From the NCBI GenBank assembly GCA_021927905.1, contig BLLK01000020.1, positions 2,232,001 through 2,296,000 on the forward strand: DNA of 64,000 nucleotides, given 5' to 3'. Within the stretch, counting starts at the first letter, position 1, and every line of letters begins with the position of its first letter. The notes under the pieces were generated by a model. It was not told the origin of the DNA and made no database searches. It saw only the letters and a program-made list of their open reading frames with translations. Shown here one piece after another: positions 43,557 to 53,991 of this stretch. Position numbers and translations under genes: made by a program. Origin of the DNA: Chaetoceros tenuissimus. Lineage: Eukaryota > Bacillariophyta > Thalassiosirophyceae > Chaetocerotales > Chaetocerotaceae.

Positions 43557-45077
43557 TCAATCTTGATACGATCTCAATTTTTCTTCCAAAGTATTAGCTT
43601 CTTGCAGCAATGCTTTTGCTTTTTCCCGACTCCACCTCGATATTTCCATGGCTGAGCGTCTGTAAAGCATGATTTTAATTTGTGGATGTCGGTCGGCTTG
43701 ATGTATCACGGCCGGAATAGACCCATCTCTATTGATAAAAAGCTCTTCCCCGCTAGAGTTTAACCATAAACCACCTAGTTCCTGTATTTCTTGCAGTGAT
43801 TTTTTCTTATTTCTAAATTTCAACTCTACCCCAAGCGTCCTAATTAAAGGGTTCATGGGACTACCACTTTCAAATAATTCCACTTTGGTTGCATTTTCAG
43901 TTGCATATGGGAGAAGATGCTTATGAAGAATCACATTATGATAAGCCTGGTCAAAATTGTCTGCATATCCTAAAATCTTCACAGAATAGTCGTATTGATG
44001 GACCATAGCACTTGTATACATGACCATAGCTGGTTGCCCACCAAGAGTTGTTCCCGAGCATGATACTGTCAAATGCTTTACATCTTCAATCGTCGAAGTA
44101 CCTTTGTAAGCTTCCTTTATCCAATTGTAGTCAGGTATGGACTCTTCTATTACCATCGGAACCAATGGTTTACTTGGATCAGGAGGTGGTCCCGAGTCAG
44201 CCATTATAATATGTGCTTCCATATCCTCATAAGGTAATTGTTGGAAAGGATCTCTTTGAAAGTAAACATCGCGACCATCACTAACCAAGATTCTAGACTT
44301 TGACTGATATAACATACTCCATTCATAATAATATTCATATCTGATCACAGCTGCAAGTCGTTTCGTCCTATGGTCTTTCAGCTTTTGCCATGACGATTGA
44401 GGTATATTTTCATTAATCCCCTCATACATATTCAAAACATGGCATGGATGCCCTGCACGAGGACAACAACACTTGAGTGGTAATTCGTACACTACAAGAT
44501 GATGATTCTCTGCATAAAAATTGAAAAAATCTTTCATTTCTTCGTCTGGATCTTTTCCTGTGCCAATAACAATGTCTCCTTGATAACCAGTTTCAACTAA
44601 TGATGTAATGAATATGACGATTTGCTCCAACTTGTACCCATATACCATCGACATTATGACATCTGCATCAGGACGATGTTTTCCAAGGGTAGGTGATTGC
44701 GAAAATTTTACTTTGGTCAAGTTATAGATTGATTTCAACGTGTCTCTTGGTGATGGAATATTCTTGTCCACTATTCCATAATATGATTGTCCAGGCATAA
44801 CCTTTTTTTCGGGTATATCTATAGGGTTAATGTTGTGCAGCATGTTGTGATCCTTGCCAGTATTAACCGACTTTATTATTGGTGATGATTCCCTTCTATC
44901 TATGCCTTGGTTTTCTGATAGATTGATGGAAGCAAATAAGGCTCTGTAAAGCGCTCCGAACGAAACAAATGAAACAATGGCAATGACAAACAAGATCGAG
45001 GTCAAAGATATTCGTTTTCTACCCCTTCCTTGTTCATGATGTATTACACGTCGAATAGCTCTCCCATTCCTGTGCAT
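43557..45077 (-). CDS. Type II membrane protein, glycosyltransferase-like
   Basis: One exon, 506 residues. A basic N-terminus (RGRKRIS) precedes one membrane anchor (LTSILFVIAIVSFVSFGALY), giving type II topology as in Golgi enzymes. The luminal part starts with a stem region and then a domain with VIMSMVYGYKLEQIVIFITSL, RLAAVIRYEYY, and RILVSDGRDVYFQRDPF, an Asp-rich motif placed as in GT-A transferases. CCCPRAGHPC suggests disulfides. I infer a Golgi glycosyltransferase of an uncharacterised family. The donor and acceptor are unknown. A transposable element lies just upstream of its start. Confidence 0.7.
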   Translation of the reverse strand: MHRNGRAIRRVIHHEQGRGRKRISLTSILFVIAIVSFVSFGALYRALFASINLSENQGIDRRESSPIIKSVNTGKDHNMLHNINPIDIPEKKVMPGQSYYGIVDKNIPSPRDTLKSIYNLTKVKFSQSPTLGKHRPDADVIMSMVYGYKLEQIVIFITSLVETGYQGDIVIGTGKDPDEEMKDFFNFYAENHHLVVYELPLKCCCPRAGHPCHVLNMYEGINENIPQSSWQKLKDHRTKRLAAVIRYEYYYEWSMLYQSKSRILVSDGRDVYFQRDPFQQLPYEDMEAHIIMADSGPPPDPSKPLVPMVIEESIPDYNWIKEAYKGTSTIEDVKHLTVSCSGTTLGGQPAMVMYTSAMVHQYDYSVKILGYADNFDQAYHNVILHKHLLPYATENATKVELFESGSPMNPLIRTLGVELKFRNKKKSLQEIQELGGLWLNSSGEELFINRDGSIPAVIHQADRHPQIKIMLYRRSAMEISRWSREKAKALLQEANTLEEKLRSYQD

Positions 45078-45158
45078 GTTAGACTCCTATCATCTAATAG
45101 CTATTATAGGAATAGGCTCGTTTTACAACATAAACGGTCTCTCGTCCATATCCCATAT

Positions 45159-46110
45159 CCCTCGTACGGATTTCGCGGGTTTTTTAGGAGAATTGGGTCA
45201 GCGCCGACCCAATTCCATTCTACGACGTTTTCTACGTGAGAAACATACTACAGAGGTCAATTATACAATGCACTCATATAAAACATTTTTTATTTACCTT
45301 TATCAATAAAGCGGTATTATAGCATGAATCTGATATGTATATAGAAAATGTCTGCATATGCTAATTTCTCTGTTTGACAGTTTAGAGTACTTTTAGAAGG
45401 TGCTAAAACCTTCAAAAACGAGGAAATATGAGACTTTGCGGCCCCTATTTCTCATGTGAAGAATCCTACGGAGACTTCATTTAAGCTATTTTGTATTGAG
45501 AATAAGTGTATACAAGACATAGATCACACTAATAATACCTCTCTACATGACTAAAATGAAAAAATGGAGGTGCACAAAGACAACTTTTTACCTAATTGAG
45601 TCGTATCTTTGACCAAATAGAGCAATCTGATTGGCTGAGATCAATAACCTATGACGAGAAACCCTTTACATATCCTCAAATCTCAAGTGAAATTAAACAT
45701 ACATAACATATTAGAATCGATTAATATTGCATGTTGTAAGTTTCCTTTTGATATTAATAGACGAAAACGGTTGTCATCTAATAGTGGCGATTTTTTTTTA
45801 GAATTTATTTGAGACCCTAAAAGTGGCTATTTTCAGCTTTTTGTCCCATTTTGGCGGGCAAAATACGTACTCATTTCATAAATAAAGTGAAATTCAGTAG
45901 AATCACAAATTACAGAACTAAACTAAATAATATTAGAAAACATGTTTATGTGTGTGTAAGTTCTAGAAGCATGTGAAAAAGTATGTTGTTATGTATGCCA
46001 CTGCTGTGGTATGTTTCTCACGTAGAAAACGTCGTAGAAAAGAATTGGGTCGGCGCTGACCCACTTTTTGCGGAATTGGGTCGGCGCTGACCCAATTAGC
46101 CGTACGGGGG
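45159..46110. mobile_element. Non-autonomous inverted-repeat element with palindromic arms
   Basis: The ends read CCCTCGTACGG (45159-45169) and, inverted, CCCCCGTACGG (46110-46100). Both arms contain a 24-bp near-perfect palindrome, AATTGGGTCAGCGCCGACCC plus AATT, once in the left arm (45191-45214) and twice in the right arm (about 46043-46063 and 46074-46097). Next to it each arm has TTCTACGACGTTTTCTACGT followed by GAGAAACATAC. The interior is AT-rich without a supported gene. No clear target duplication was found. The inner motif resembles part of the nested element at 25812-26349. Confidence 0.75.
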
Positions 46111-46493
46111 ATGGTATCTCAATAACAAAAAGAAACTTTCCTTTCTGAGGTGGATGTTGATTCATAAGTAGATTTTAGTCAAAGAGACAAGTGTCAAATT
46201 TTAAGTTTCTTCATTTTCTAAATTAGCTACATGACATTTGCAATCTTCCGATCCTCGCTCAAATTCTCAATTCATTTTTCCAGATGCGATGGGGAACAAT
46301 TTGAATCAACATCATCTTTCTTCAGACGGCGGACGGGTCATCCCTCAAGGAATAGTCAACAACATCTTAGTAGCGCTGACTCATTTCCTCACATCTCGAC
46401 CATAGAATTTCGTTTTGAATACTTATTATTTACATTTATCTAATTGTAACATTCTCCTCTATCTTTTTTTGAAAAAGAATAGCCAAAACAAAA
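46111..46493. other. Intergenic, promoter of the RING-H2 gene
   Basis: AT-rich with pyrimidine tracts near the start; the open frame at 46231-46443 has no protein features. Confidence 0.4.
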
Positions 46494-47438
46494 ATGTCGA
46501 GTAATGAACAACCCTCATCGTCTCTCATTGGCGAAGGAACCCTAATTGTAATTTTTGCTACGGCTGGTGTATTTCTGAGTGTAGTTGGTACATATGTTTG
46601 GTCAATGTTCCTAGATAAATTCTGTAGTACAGATATTGATGCTGCAGTTATCCGTATGATTGAAGAATTGAACCAAGGTAGACCAGAACAGATACCTGTA
46701 ATTCTAAAAGGGCTGACAGAAGAAGAGAGACTGAGAGTTTTAGAACGAGTGTTGGACTGTAGACCTTATTCAAAAGAACTTGGAGCCATGGTGAAATTGG
46801 AACAAGAAAAGGCAGAAGAGAACAAAAAGTTGCTTGCTATGGAGCAGGCGCTTTTGAAGCAGTCAGACTCCTTGGAAAAGAAAGATGATGAAACAGTTCA
46901 AGGTGAAAAACAGAAAGGAAAGGATGCTAATGTCGATACTACTGAAGATGAGAAAGAGGAAAAGGAAGAAGAGAATATCCTACAAAGAGTATGGAAAGAA
47001 TTTGGAAATCAAGGAAATGGAAACAAGAAAGAGGACGCAAAGGATGAAGTAACTGAAACATGTGCGATATGTATGGAAGACTATGAAGAAAACGAGGACG
47101 TGATCATCGGGGACGGTTGCGTTCATATGTATCACAAGGATTGTTTACTAAAATGGATGAAGGCAAAGCATGACTTTTGCCCCTATTGTCGAGAATACGC
47201 TTTCCCTATCAAAGACTTTGTTAGCATTGCAAAAGAACAAGTTAGCGAAGAGCGGTTCAAGGAGCTTGTGGAACAAGATGACGAGAAGTTGGTAGCCATG
47301 TATTTAAATAACGATGAAGAAAATCAACAAATTGAAGAAGAATCAGCAGAAAATAGTGATGACTCGCCACAAGATACTGAAGAAGTTACTCAAAAAGATG
47401 AATCGATACAAAAGGATGAAAATTCTTGCTTTCCTTGA
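46494..47438 (+). CDS. Membrane-anchored RING-H2 E3 ubiquitin ligase
   Basis: One exon, 314 residues. One membrane segment near the N-terminus (TLIVIFATAGVFLSVVGTYVW) is followed by a helical region and a Lys/Glu-rich coiled coil. The RING-H2 finger at about residues 190-232 is CAICMEDY, GDGCVHMYHKDCLLKWM and FCPYC, with complete C3H2C3 spacing. The C-terminal 80 residues are acidic. This architecture predicts an E3 ligase on an internal membrane, perhaps in protein quality control. The partner E2 and substrates are unknown. Confidence 0.87.
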   Translation: MSSNEQPSSSLIGEGTLIVIFATAGVFLSVVGTYVWSMFLDKFCSTDIDAAVIRMIEELNQGRPEQIPVILKGLTEEERLRVLERVLDCRPYSKELGAMVKLEQEKAEENKKLLAMEQALLKQSDSLEKKDDETVQGEKQKGKDANVDTTEDEKEEKEEENILQRVWKEFGNQGNGNKKEDAKDEVTETCAICMEDYEENEDVIIGDGCVHMYHKDCLLKWMKAKHDFCPYCREYAFPIKDFVSIAKEQVSEERFKELVEQDDEKLVAMYLNNDEENQQIEEESAENSDDSPQDTEEVTQKDESIQKDENSCFP

Positions 47439-47550
47439 CTCTTTGCATAGCGTAATGTACATACCAAGTAATTGCTTTTTGCGCACATTTTTGTTTTAGC
47501 CTACGACAACAAGTTTTAAGAAATAATATTCACGACTGTATTCCATTACT

Positions 47551-48803
47551 TTATCTTGGTAACGTTGATTTGTGAAGCCTCTTTCTTCTCTTTTTATCAG
47601 GCTTGGAATACAATACGGTAGCCAAGATTACCAAAGATGAACCCACCAAAAACGCAAAATTCGGATGGAAATCAAAGAGAATGGCCGATACAATGGACGA
47701 AACAACAATTCCAAAAGAAGAAGCAAATGTTTTCAACACATTATCCGCATACTTGACAACTACAGCCACGATCAAACCGCCCACAGCTTGAATGACAACA
47801 ACCAACCACACCAATGACGAATATCCCACAAAGAATCCCTTTTCTTGAATGACACCACCATCTTGTACGAACACGGTAATCAATGCCAAAATCATGGATG
47901 GAATTCCCATTTGAATGTTTCTCATCCAAAGCGTAGTCGAAGATCCCTTGAGAATTTTTTCAAAATACACTCCCGAAAAGCCTGATGTACACGCTGCACA
48001 TAAGATTGCAAACAATCCAAGTGTTCTATTCTGATCACTATCATCGGAAGAAGTAGACTCCTTTGTCTCTCCAGAAGTCTGGACAACTGCCACACCAATT
48101 GTTAGAATAATCAATGAAAACCACTTTGTCTTTGAAAATTTACGATTCAACATGGTAGCTGAAAACAAAGCCGTGGTTAGAATCTTGAGTTGATAGCAAA
48201 CTTGATATGTGACTGCATCGAGGTTACTCAATGCCAAGTATAAAAGATTGTTTTGTACAACATAGAGGAAAGAAGGTACGGAAACTTTGAGAATCTCAAA
48301 CGGCGCCATCCATGTATTGTCGTACATTTCTTTTGCATATGCCTTTGGTGACATACTTTTTTGAAAGAAGACAACGGCATTACATGTAATGAATTTCATA
48401 ACCTGACAATAATGATAATATAATATGAATAAAGCATGTGCAAAAGTAGTCTCAAATAAATATGCAGGAGTGTTCACATATTATAACGTACCTCCATACA
48501 GAATACAGCAGTAGAAGAAAGATACATGTCAGATCCATTGGAATGGGTACGCGAGTACCTCATCAACATTACAAGTCCGACCAACTGAGCTACTAAAAGA
48601 CATAGACTACCATATTTCACTATGTGCGAATGCTCCGCACTCTGCTTTTTTCTTCTCAATCTCTTTGTTCTTGTACGTTTTCTTTCTTCCAACTCTGAGT
48701 TGGACTTTACTGTTCGCTTGGCTAAAGGTCCTTCTGCTTTCGGTGTAGGGATGAGAGATTCAGTCTCGTTGCCCACTTCAATATCGCTATCTGATCCACC
48801 CAT
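47551..48803 (-). CDS. Nucleotide-sugar transporter (SLC35A / UDP-galactose type)
   Basis: Exons 48803-48492 and 48402-47551 (intron 89 bp, phase 0) give 387 residues. A hydrophilic N-terminus with an RTRTKRLRRKK patch precedes ten membrane segments. Family motifs are VPSFLYVVQNNLLYLALSNL, TYQVCYQLKILTTALFS, SGFSGVYFEKILKGS, IQAVGGLIVAVVVKYADN and FASSFGIVVSS. These are diagnostic of the SLC35A/UAA-type Golgi antiporters that exchange a nucleotide sugar for the nucleoside monophosphate. Which sugar is carried cannot be read from sequence. It converges on the RING-H2 gene. Confidence 0.93.
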
Positions 48804-49202
48804 GAGTTTTTATACAAGAAAAAGGAGTCGCTGAGTGCGTTGATAATGATGACTACGATTATAACTTGAATGTACAATGTCCTAACTAATTTCTAACTTC
48901 TAACAACAGTTCAAAGTTGTTCAAAATTGAAAAGATCCGTTATTATGACGATATGAATGTCGGATATGAATGTCGGATGCGATGTAGAATTAGAATGAGG
49001 TCGGCTTTCTATTTCCTTTCCCACATTCATTTTTCCCACACGCCACACACGTTCGTCCTTTAATTTTAAGTTCCATTCTAGATTGCCCAATAGATAAAGG
49101 TGTTGCTTGCCTTGGTATTTTATATTGCATACTAATAAGCTCTACGATAGAGCATCGCTTCATCTTTCTGTAAAAAACGAAGCCAAAAACAATAACGTCA
49201 TC
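48804..49202. promoter_or_regulatory. Divergent promoter region, SLC35A / HAD hydrolase
   Basis: 399 bp between divergent starts; ATATGAATGTCGGATATGAA near 48951 is a short direct repeat. Nothing coding is supported. Confidence 0.4.
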
Positions 49203-50651
49203 ATGAAGTTACATCATGTCACACTTTTCTCTGCACAAGTGTACATGAGTACAAGTTTTTCATGGAATTATTCCAGAAATAGACCTTGTAACAATGTGCT
49301 TCATCGCCAACGCCAACCTTCATTATTCTCGTCATCATCTAGTGATGACATGTCGGAAGAAGAACGTCAAAGATTTGATGAAATTGCATCTCAGTTTCTA
49401 AACACTGAATCAGATGAAAACGTGGAATCTGACTTTCCGAGTGCTTTTCCATTGAATCCATTTCGATCCACATTGAAGAAAGGAGGCAAAGATAGTTTGT
49501 ACAGCGATGAGGAACTGTTTTCAGTGCTTACTATTCATGAAGAATTATCGGCTGTGGAAGTCGATACAAGTGGTAGTCAGAACGTTAGTAATGAGGTGGA
49601 TGACAATCCTTTGGGAGGGATACATGAACTTGTCACAAAGACTTTGGAGATTGAAAGCATGACTTCATTATCAAGTAAAGGCTTTTCTATGTCATCTAAG
49701 ATGTCCTCAAGTGTTGAATTGCCATCTGAGTTGAAGGAAAGGTCGAAACAAATTCGTGCAATTGCATCGGATGTAGATGGTACCATCTTGACTAAACATA
49801 TGTCCATTCATCCACGGACAAGACTTGCCCTCATTCGGGCAATTGATTCTGCAAATAAGTATAAAGATGCAGCAGCAAAGAACGAAAGTGGAGACAAGTT
49901 GTTGAAGCATTTCTTTCCAGCTACTGGGAAGTCTAGAAAGGGATGTTTAGACAGTCTTGGGATAGAGGTTGGAAGTTTGATCGAAGAAAATTGTGGTGGA
50001 GTCTTCTTGCAGGGTCTTTTCTGTGTCGATTCTGAGGGAAATGTGGTCTTTGAAAAGAAACTAGATCAAAGAGCCATCGAGGCAGCAGAAGCCTTAGTGA
50101 GAGAAAATGATATTTCAATTGTTGCTTATGATGGTGACGATCTTTATACAACTAACCAATCTGAGATTGTTGTCCATTTGCATGAACATTATGGCGAACC
50201 ATTACCTCGTCTCCTCCCAAAAGATGTTGACGACACCGTCAAAGAGTTGGCATCACATGAGCCTTCCATGCACAAGCTGTTATTGATGGATGACGACATT
50301 GATAAATTGACTAATGTTGTGAGACCAAAGCTTGAAGCTCTTGCCGATGAATTTGATGCATGTGTCACACAGGCCCTACCAACAATGTTGGAATTGCTTC
50401 CAAAAGGATGCTCGAAAGCCTTGGGAGTACAAAAGTTATGCGAAGCTATAGGGATTGATCCATCCTCGGAAATGCTAGCTCTAGGAGACGCAGAAAATGA
50501 TGCAGGTATGCTGGATCTTGCATTAATTGGTGTAGCCGTTGGAAATGCAAGCCCTCCTGCAAGAGAAGCTGCAGATTTTATTATAGATTATACAAATGAT
50601 GAAGGTGGAGCTGGACATGCGATAGAAGCATTTATAGATCACATAGAATAA
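49203..50651 (+). CDS. Cof-type HAD-superfamily hydrolase
   Basis: One exon, 482 residues from the ATG at 49203; an in-frame opening reaches 49107. The first 60 residues are Ser/Arg-rich and could be an organelle leader; an acidic linker follows. The HAD domain starts with RAIASDVDGTILTKHMSI (motif I, near residue 185) and ends with PKGCSKALGVQKLCEAIGI and LALGDAENDAGMLDLA (motifs III and IV). The cap region between has VVHLHEHYGE. This is the Cof/SupH type of sugar-phosphate or flavin-pathway phosphatase. An insert precedes the cap (NKYKDAAAKNESGDK). Substrate unknown. Confidence 0.88.
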   Translation: MKLHHVTLFSAQVYMSTSFSWNYSRNRPCNNVLHRQRQPSLFSSSSSDDMSEEERQRFDEIASQFLNTESDENVESDFPSAFPLNPFRSTLKKGGKDSLYSDEELFSVLTIHEELSAVEVDTSGSQNVSNEVDDNPLGGIHELVTKTLEIESMTSLSSKGFSMSSKMSSSVELPSELKERSKQIRAIASDVDGTILTKHMSIHPRTRLALIRAIDSANKYKDAAAKNESGDKLLKHFFPATGKSRKGCLDSLGIEVGSLIEENCGGVFLQGLFCVDSEGNVVFEKKLDQRAIEAAEALVRENDISIVAYDGDDLYTTNQSEIVVHLHEHYGEPLPRLLPKDVDDTVKELASHEPSMHKLLLMDDDIDKLTNVVRPKLEALADEFDACVTQALPTMLELLPKGCSKALGVQKLCEAIGIDPSSEMLALGDAENDAGMLDLALIGVAVGNASPPAREAADFIIDYTNDEGGAGHAIEAFIDHIE

Positions 50652-50669
50652 CTTATTACTTTACAAATT

Positions 50670-51305
50670 TCATGCATTAGTTTCAAAAGCATCACTGTTG
50701 TCCCATGGGCCAGATAGTCTTCCTTTCATCCCGATGATTTCTATTGCTTTACAAAGAATAGACCATTCTTCACTACCTCCATATGCATCTCTTATATAGT
50801 TTCGGTGCTCATCATTACATGCAGATATCAGGCCAAATTGTGGGGACCAGAAGTCACCGATCGCTTTGATAGACAGGCGAAATTTGAACAAGATAGGGTC
50901 TGAATCTCCCTCAATTGCTAATTTACCATTTTCACCTCCTAATATTCTTGCACAGGGACGGATTGTTTCCAAGAAAATCATGAGCCTGCTTCTACACTTT
51001 CTTTGCCACGCGAGACCGGGAAACTTAATCTTTGTTGAGAACATAACACCATAATCACCTTCGCCAATTGTATATTCCTGAAACACTCTATCTTGAAAGA
51101 CAGATATTGCATAGTCCATATCTATCTGTTCTACAGCTTCTTTCACTAGTGCCCTTCTATTGTTATATTCTGCTGCTTTCTTCTCTTGGTGGGAAAATGC
51201 GAAGCCTGCCAATGCAATGGCAACAGTCCCTACTGCTTGGAAAACCTCCATAAAAAGAGATATCCATTCCAACGTATCTCTTACAGAATTGCTTTCCTCT
51301 GCCAT
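50670..51305 (-). CDS. Hypothetical protein with one membrane segment
   Basis: One exon, 211 residues. A membrane helix lies at about residues 14-37 (WISLFMEVFQAVGTVAIALA). The rest is soluble and mixed alpha/beta, with no motif I recognise. The stop is only about 18 bp from the HAD gene's stop, tail-to-tail. Composition is ordinary for the region. Function unknown. Confidence 0.65.
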   Translation of the reverse strand: MAEESNSVRDTLEWISLFMEVFQAVGTVAIALAGFAFSHQEKKAAEYNNRRALVKEAVEQIDMDYAISVFQDRVFQEYTIGEGDYGVMFSTKIKFPGLAWQRKCRSRLMIFLETIRPCARILGGENGKLAIEGDSDPILFKFRLSIKAIGDFWSPQFGLISACNDEHRNYIRDAYGGSEEWSILCKAIEIIGMKGRLSGPWDNSDAFETNA

Positions 51306-51624
51306 TTTTAACTTTTATTTCGGGCTTTTACATAAGGTATGCTTTCAGTTTATTTTGTTGTATCTTTTCATCTATTGTGCAGTTGTGTGGCTCACACATT
51401 TGGTCGTGTCTCTCATCTCTTTGTGTCTTTGATATTACAACATAACGGAATAATGACAACCGTTACAAGAAATTGAAGAAGCAGGAGCGGCATTCCTTTG
51501 ACGAAAGCAACGCGAGTGAACTGTACGAAACACATTTGCATAAGAGAAGATAACAAAATATTCCAATAAATTAGAAACCATGCCTATACTTTATCTTGCT
51601 GCTATATTTGAATGATCCTCATCT
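51306..51624. other. Intergenic, no gene seen
   Basis: About 319 bp upstream of the hypothetical gene and downstream of the MPV17-like gene. No repeat or regulatory motif noticed. Confidence 0.4.
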
Positions 51625-52401
51625 TCAGGCCTTCATTTTGGCTGCATCTGCTTCTTCTGACTCTATATCAGCTGAAGCTATCGTAGATAAAATAATGAGC
51701 CAGAAGAAAGACACAAGTGCAATAAATGCAATCCTCAAGTGCTCAGGTATAACACTGAATGTCAGCGTTTGTGTGGGAATCCAAATACTCCAATATTTCA
51801 ATAATAAATTCTTTTCTGTCAAATCATACTTGTACTTGTTCAAGCCATCCAACCAGGATTCTCCGTATATCGCCGATTTTGTAAGATATGCTATGGGCAA
51901 ACATAACAAGGGTGAAACGACCAACATGTCAAATGCAACTTTCACAGCTACAGATGCAACATCATTTTCATTCCCGAATAGAAATGGAAAGATTATATTG
52001 AATATATAATATTGTGCACATCCCTGATAGAGACCTCCATACAAGATAAACGCAAAATTACGCTCCACTTCAATTTTATCTGATTCACTGAGTTCATCAC
52101 CCTTGCTTTCTCTACTTTGAGCAAGCAAATCAGCAGCAGAAGCTTTCACTCCACATGTGACAAAGGCTGCTTCATAAGGTTGTGTTTTGTAAAAGGCATC
52201 AATCATAGAGAAAGCACTTGAGAAATCTAACGTTGGCAAAACGTTGAGCTGCGAATGTTTACGTATCCTTGAATTTGACTGTGGACTTGGATGCAAATTG
52301 CTGCTTCTTCCAAGATGTATGGGATTGACTTGAAATGATTGTCCTACTAACAGTAGACCTAGAGTCATGATGACTGATAACATTCTACTTGATTGCCTCA
52401 T
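51625..52401 (-). CDS. MPV17/PMP22-family membrane protein, possibly plastid-targeted
   Basis: One exon, 258 residues. The C-terminal half is diagnostic of the family: KVAFDMLVVSPLLCLPIAYL, then a GLNKYKYDLTEKN segment and YWSIWIPTQTLTFSVIPEHL with FIALVSFFWLIILS at the end. The N-terminus is a signal peptide (MLSVIMTLGLLLVGQS) followed at once by FQVNP and a Ser/Arg-rich stretch. A Phe directly after the signal cleavage site is typical of diatom plastid bipartite leaders, so plastid targeting is plausible. MPV17 relatives form channels in inner mitochondrial or peroxisomal membranes. Confidence 0.9.
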   Translation of the reverse strand: MRQSSRMLSVIMTLGLLLVGQSFQVNPIHLGRSSNLHPSPQSNSRIRKHSQLNVLPTLDFSSAFSMIDAFYKTQPYEAAFVTCGVKASAADLLAQSRESKGDELSESDKIEVERNFAFILYGGLYQGCAQYYIFNIIFPFLFGNENDVASVAVKVAFDMLVVSPLLCLPIAYLTKSAIYGESWLDGLNKYKYDLTEKNLLLKYWSIWIPTQTLTFSVIPEHLRIAFIALVSFFWLIILSTIASADIESEEADAAKMKA

Positions 52402-52806
52402 TTTGCACCTCTATTCCTGCAACTTTCTGTAATTGACCTTTGCTTTCAATTATGAGAGATGATATGTTATCGAAGCTTGGCAATTGGAGTTGTTTGCTTG
52501 GCTTCGTGTTCTTTAATTTGCACTTTCATAACTACGCGAGCATGCAACTGTAGAGGTGTTTTGTCGCTTGTTCTCATTGGGCAGAATACTAAATGGAGAG
52601 GGGGTCTAAAAAAGAGGGTTTCCCCCCACTTCGCGCTGACAAAAAGGCAGACGTTACATTAACGGTCAAACGGGCGCCATTGTTGATTTTGAAAGAGGAG
52701 GGCAGAGGGCAGAGCAACAGAGCTGGCTCACTTGGATTTGCCGTCAACACCAAAGCTAACTAGTGAATGAGGTAGTAGGCCGAACATAACTATTACATTG
52801 CTCAAC
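52402..52806. promoter_or_regulatory. Divergent promoter region, MPV17-like / ECO1
   Basis: 405 bp between divergent starts, including a GC-richer patch near 52590-52690 with a CGGTCAAACGGGCGCC block. Nothing coding. Confidence 0.4.
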
Positions 52807-53991
52807 ATGAAGACGATTCACGAATTCTTCTCCAAAGCAAAGAGACAAGATGAGATATCAAATGGAAAGAGGCAGGCGGAAAACAAAACACATCTTGAAC
52901 ACATGAATAAAAACAGTGGCTATAGCAGCTCCTCGAAACGAAGAAGAAAGCATTACTCATTTGCAAAAAGCAGGCAAGACTCTACAGAGCCACAAACGCC
53001 ACCTACCCCCAAAGCTCCTCCCAAGTCTCCACAGACACCATCGTCTCCGTCGACCACCTCTCCCTCTCCACAAACTCCACCAGATCCAAAAAATAATTCA
53101 ACACAAAGACAAGAGCTTTGTACATCAATAGTTTCTTCATCAACGACATCTACTTCATATTTGGACAAGAAGAAATCAAAAGCTCAACAAATGTATCTAG
53201 ATTTTGGACAGGCATCATTTGGGAAAAGATCCATTTGTCCTATCTGCAATACATTGATTGTACATGGATTAGAAGAAGATGAATCTCAACATGAGAAAGT
53301 GTGCAAAGAATATAAATATGGTGTTAGCTTTCACATCAAAAACGTGAGAATCATTCATGATTCTCCTAAACTAGGTTTTACATCATCCATGTTTCGAGAA
53401 GATGATAAGGAAAATGGATACATTGTAGAAATTCGGCCAAGCGATTCCCTGACTTTGAGACGGAAGGTATTAGATGTAAAACGCATTGTGGATCAAGAAT
53501 TAGGTTTTGCAGTACTTGGTAGTGCTTCGATTTCATCATCTTCTTCTTCTCAAGATATTAGTTCAAACCAGGATATATCCGAATCAGCCGAGCTTGAAAA
53601 AACACTTGATCAAAAGACAGTATATCTATATATTGAGAATAAGAGAGTGGTAGGGTTTTGCTCTGTTCATGTCATTACAAAAGCATATGAACTGTTGGAC
53701 ATCAAGTCTCAACATCAAAATGTGGACTTGTCTCAAAGTACTAGAAATGAGGCATATACGCGTTCTAATACACCAACAAAAGCAATCATAGGTGTGCATC
53801 AACTATGGTGTCATAAATCCCATAGAAAGAAATCTATTGCAAGTAAATTGGTAGATGCTGCGAGATCGAAGCTTGTGTTTGGGATGTATGTTCCGCACAA
53901 TTTAGTAGCTTTCAGCAGTCCCACAATGGATGGAGCAATATTTGCAAAAAGATACTGTGACCCCGATCCACCTTTGGTATATGATTTCTAA
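52807..53991 (+). CDS. ECO1: Sister-chromatid cohesion acetyltransferase (ESCO/Eco1)
   Basis: One exon, 394 residues from the ATG at 52807. It opens with MKTIHEFFSK, a degenerate PCNA-interacting box as found in Eco1 proteins. A Pro/Ser/Thr-rich linker follows (PQTPPTPKAPPKSPQTP). The zinc finger is CPICNTLIVHG with H and C further on (about 140-165). The GNAT domain has the ESCO motifs YIENKRVVGFCSVH, IGVHQLWCHKSHRKKSIASK (acetyl-CoA loop) and FSSPTMDGAIFAKRYC near the end. Eco1 acetylates the SMC3 head during S phase to lock cohesin. Every key element appears present. Confidence 0.93.
   Translation: MKTIHEFFSKAKRQDEISNGKRQAENKTHLEHMNKNSGYSSSSKRRRKHYSFAKSRQDSTEPQTPPTPKAPPKSPQTPSSPSTTSPSPQTPPDPKNNSTQRQELCTSIVSSSTTSTSYLDKKKSKAQQMYLDFGQASFGKRSICPICNTLIVHGLEEDESQHEKVCKEYKYGVSFHIKNVRIIHDSPKLGFTSSMFREDDKENGYIVEIRPSDSLTLRRKVLDVKRIVDQELGFAVLGSASISSSSSSQDISSNQDISESAELEKTLDQKTVYLYIENKRVVGFCSVHVITKAYELLDIKSQHQNVDLSQSTRNEAYTRSNTPTKAIIGVHQLWCHKSHRKKSIASKLVDAARSKLVFGMYVPHNLVAFSSPTMDGAIFAKRYCDPDPPLVYDF

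Noticed and set aside
45030-45309. Two forward frames across the 45-kb element end
   Set aside because: They run through inverted-repeat DNA and the antisense of a supported gene start.
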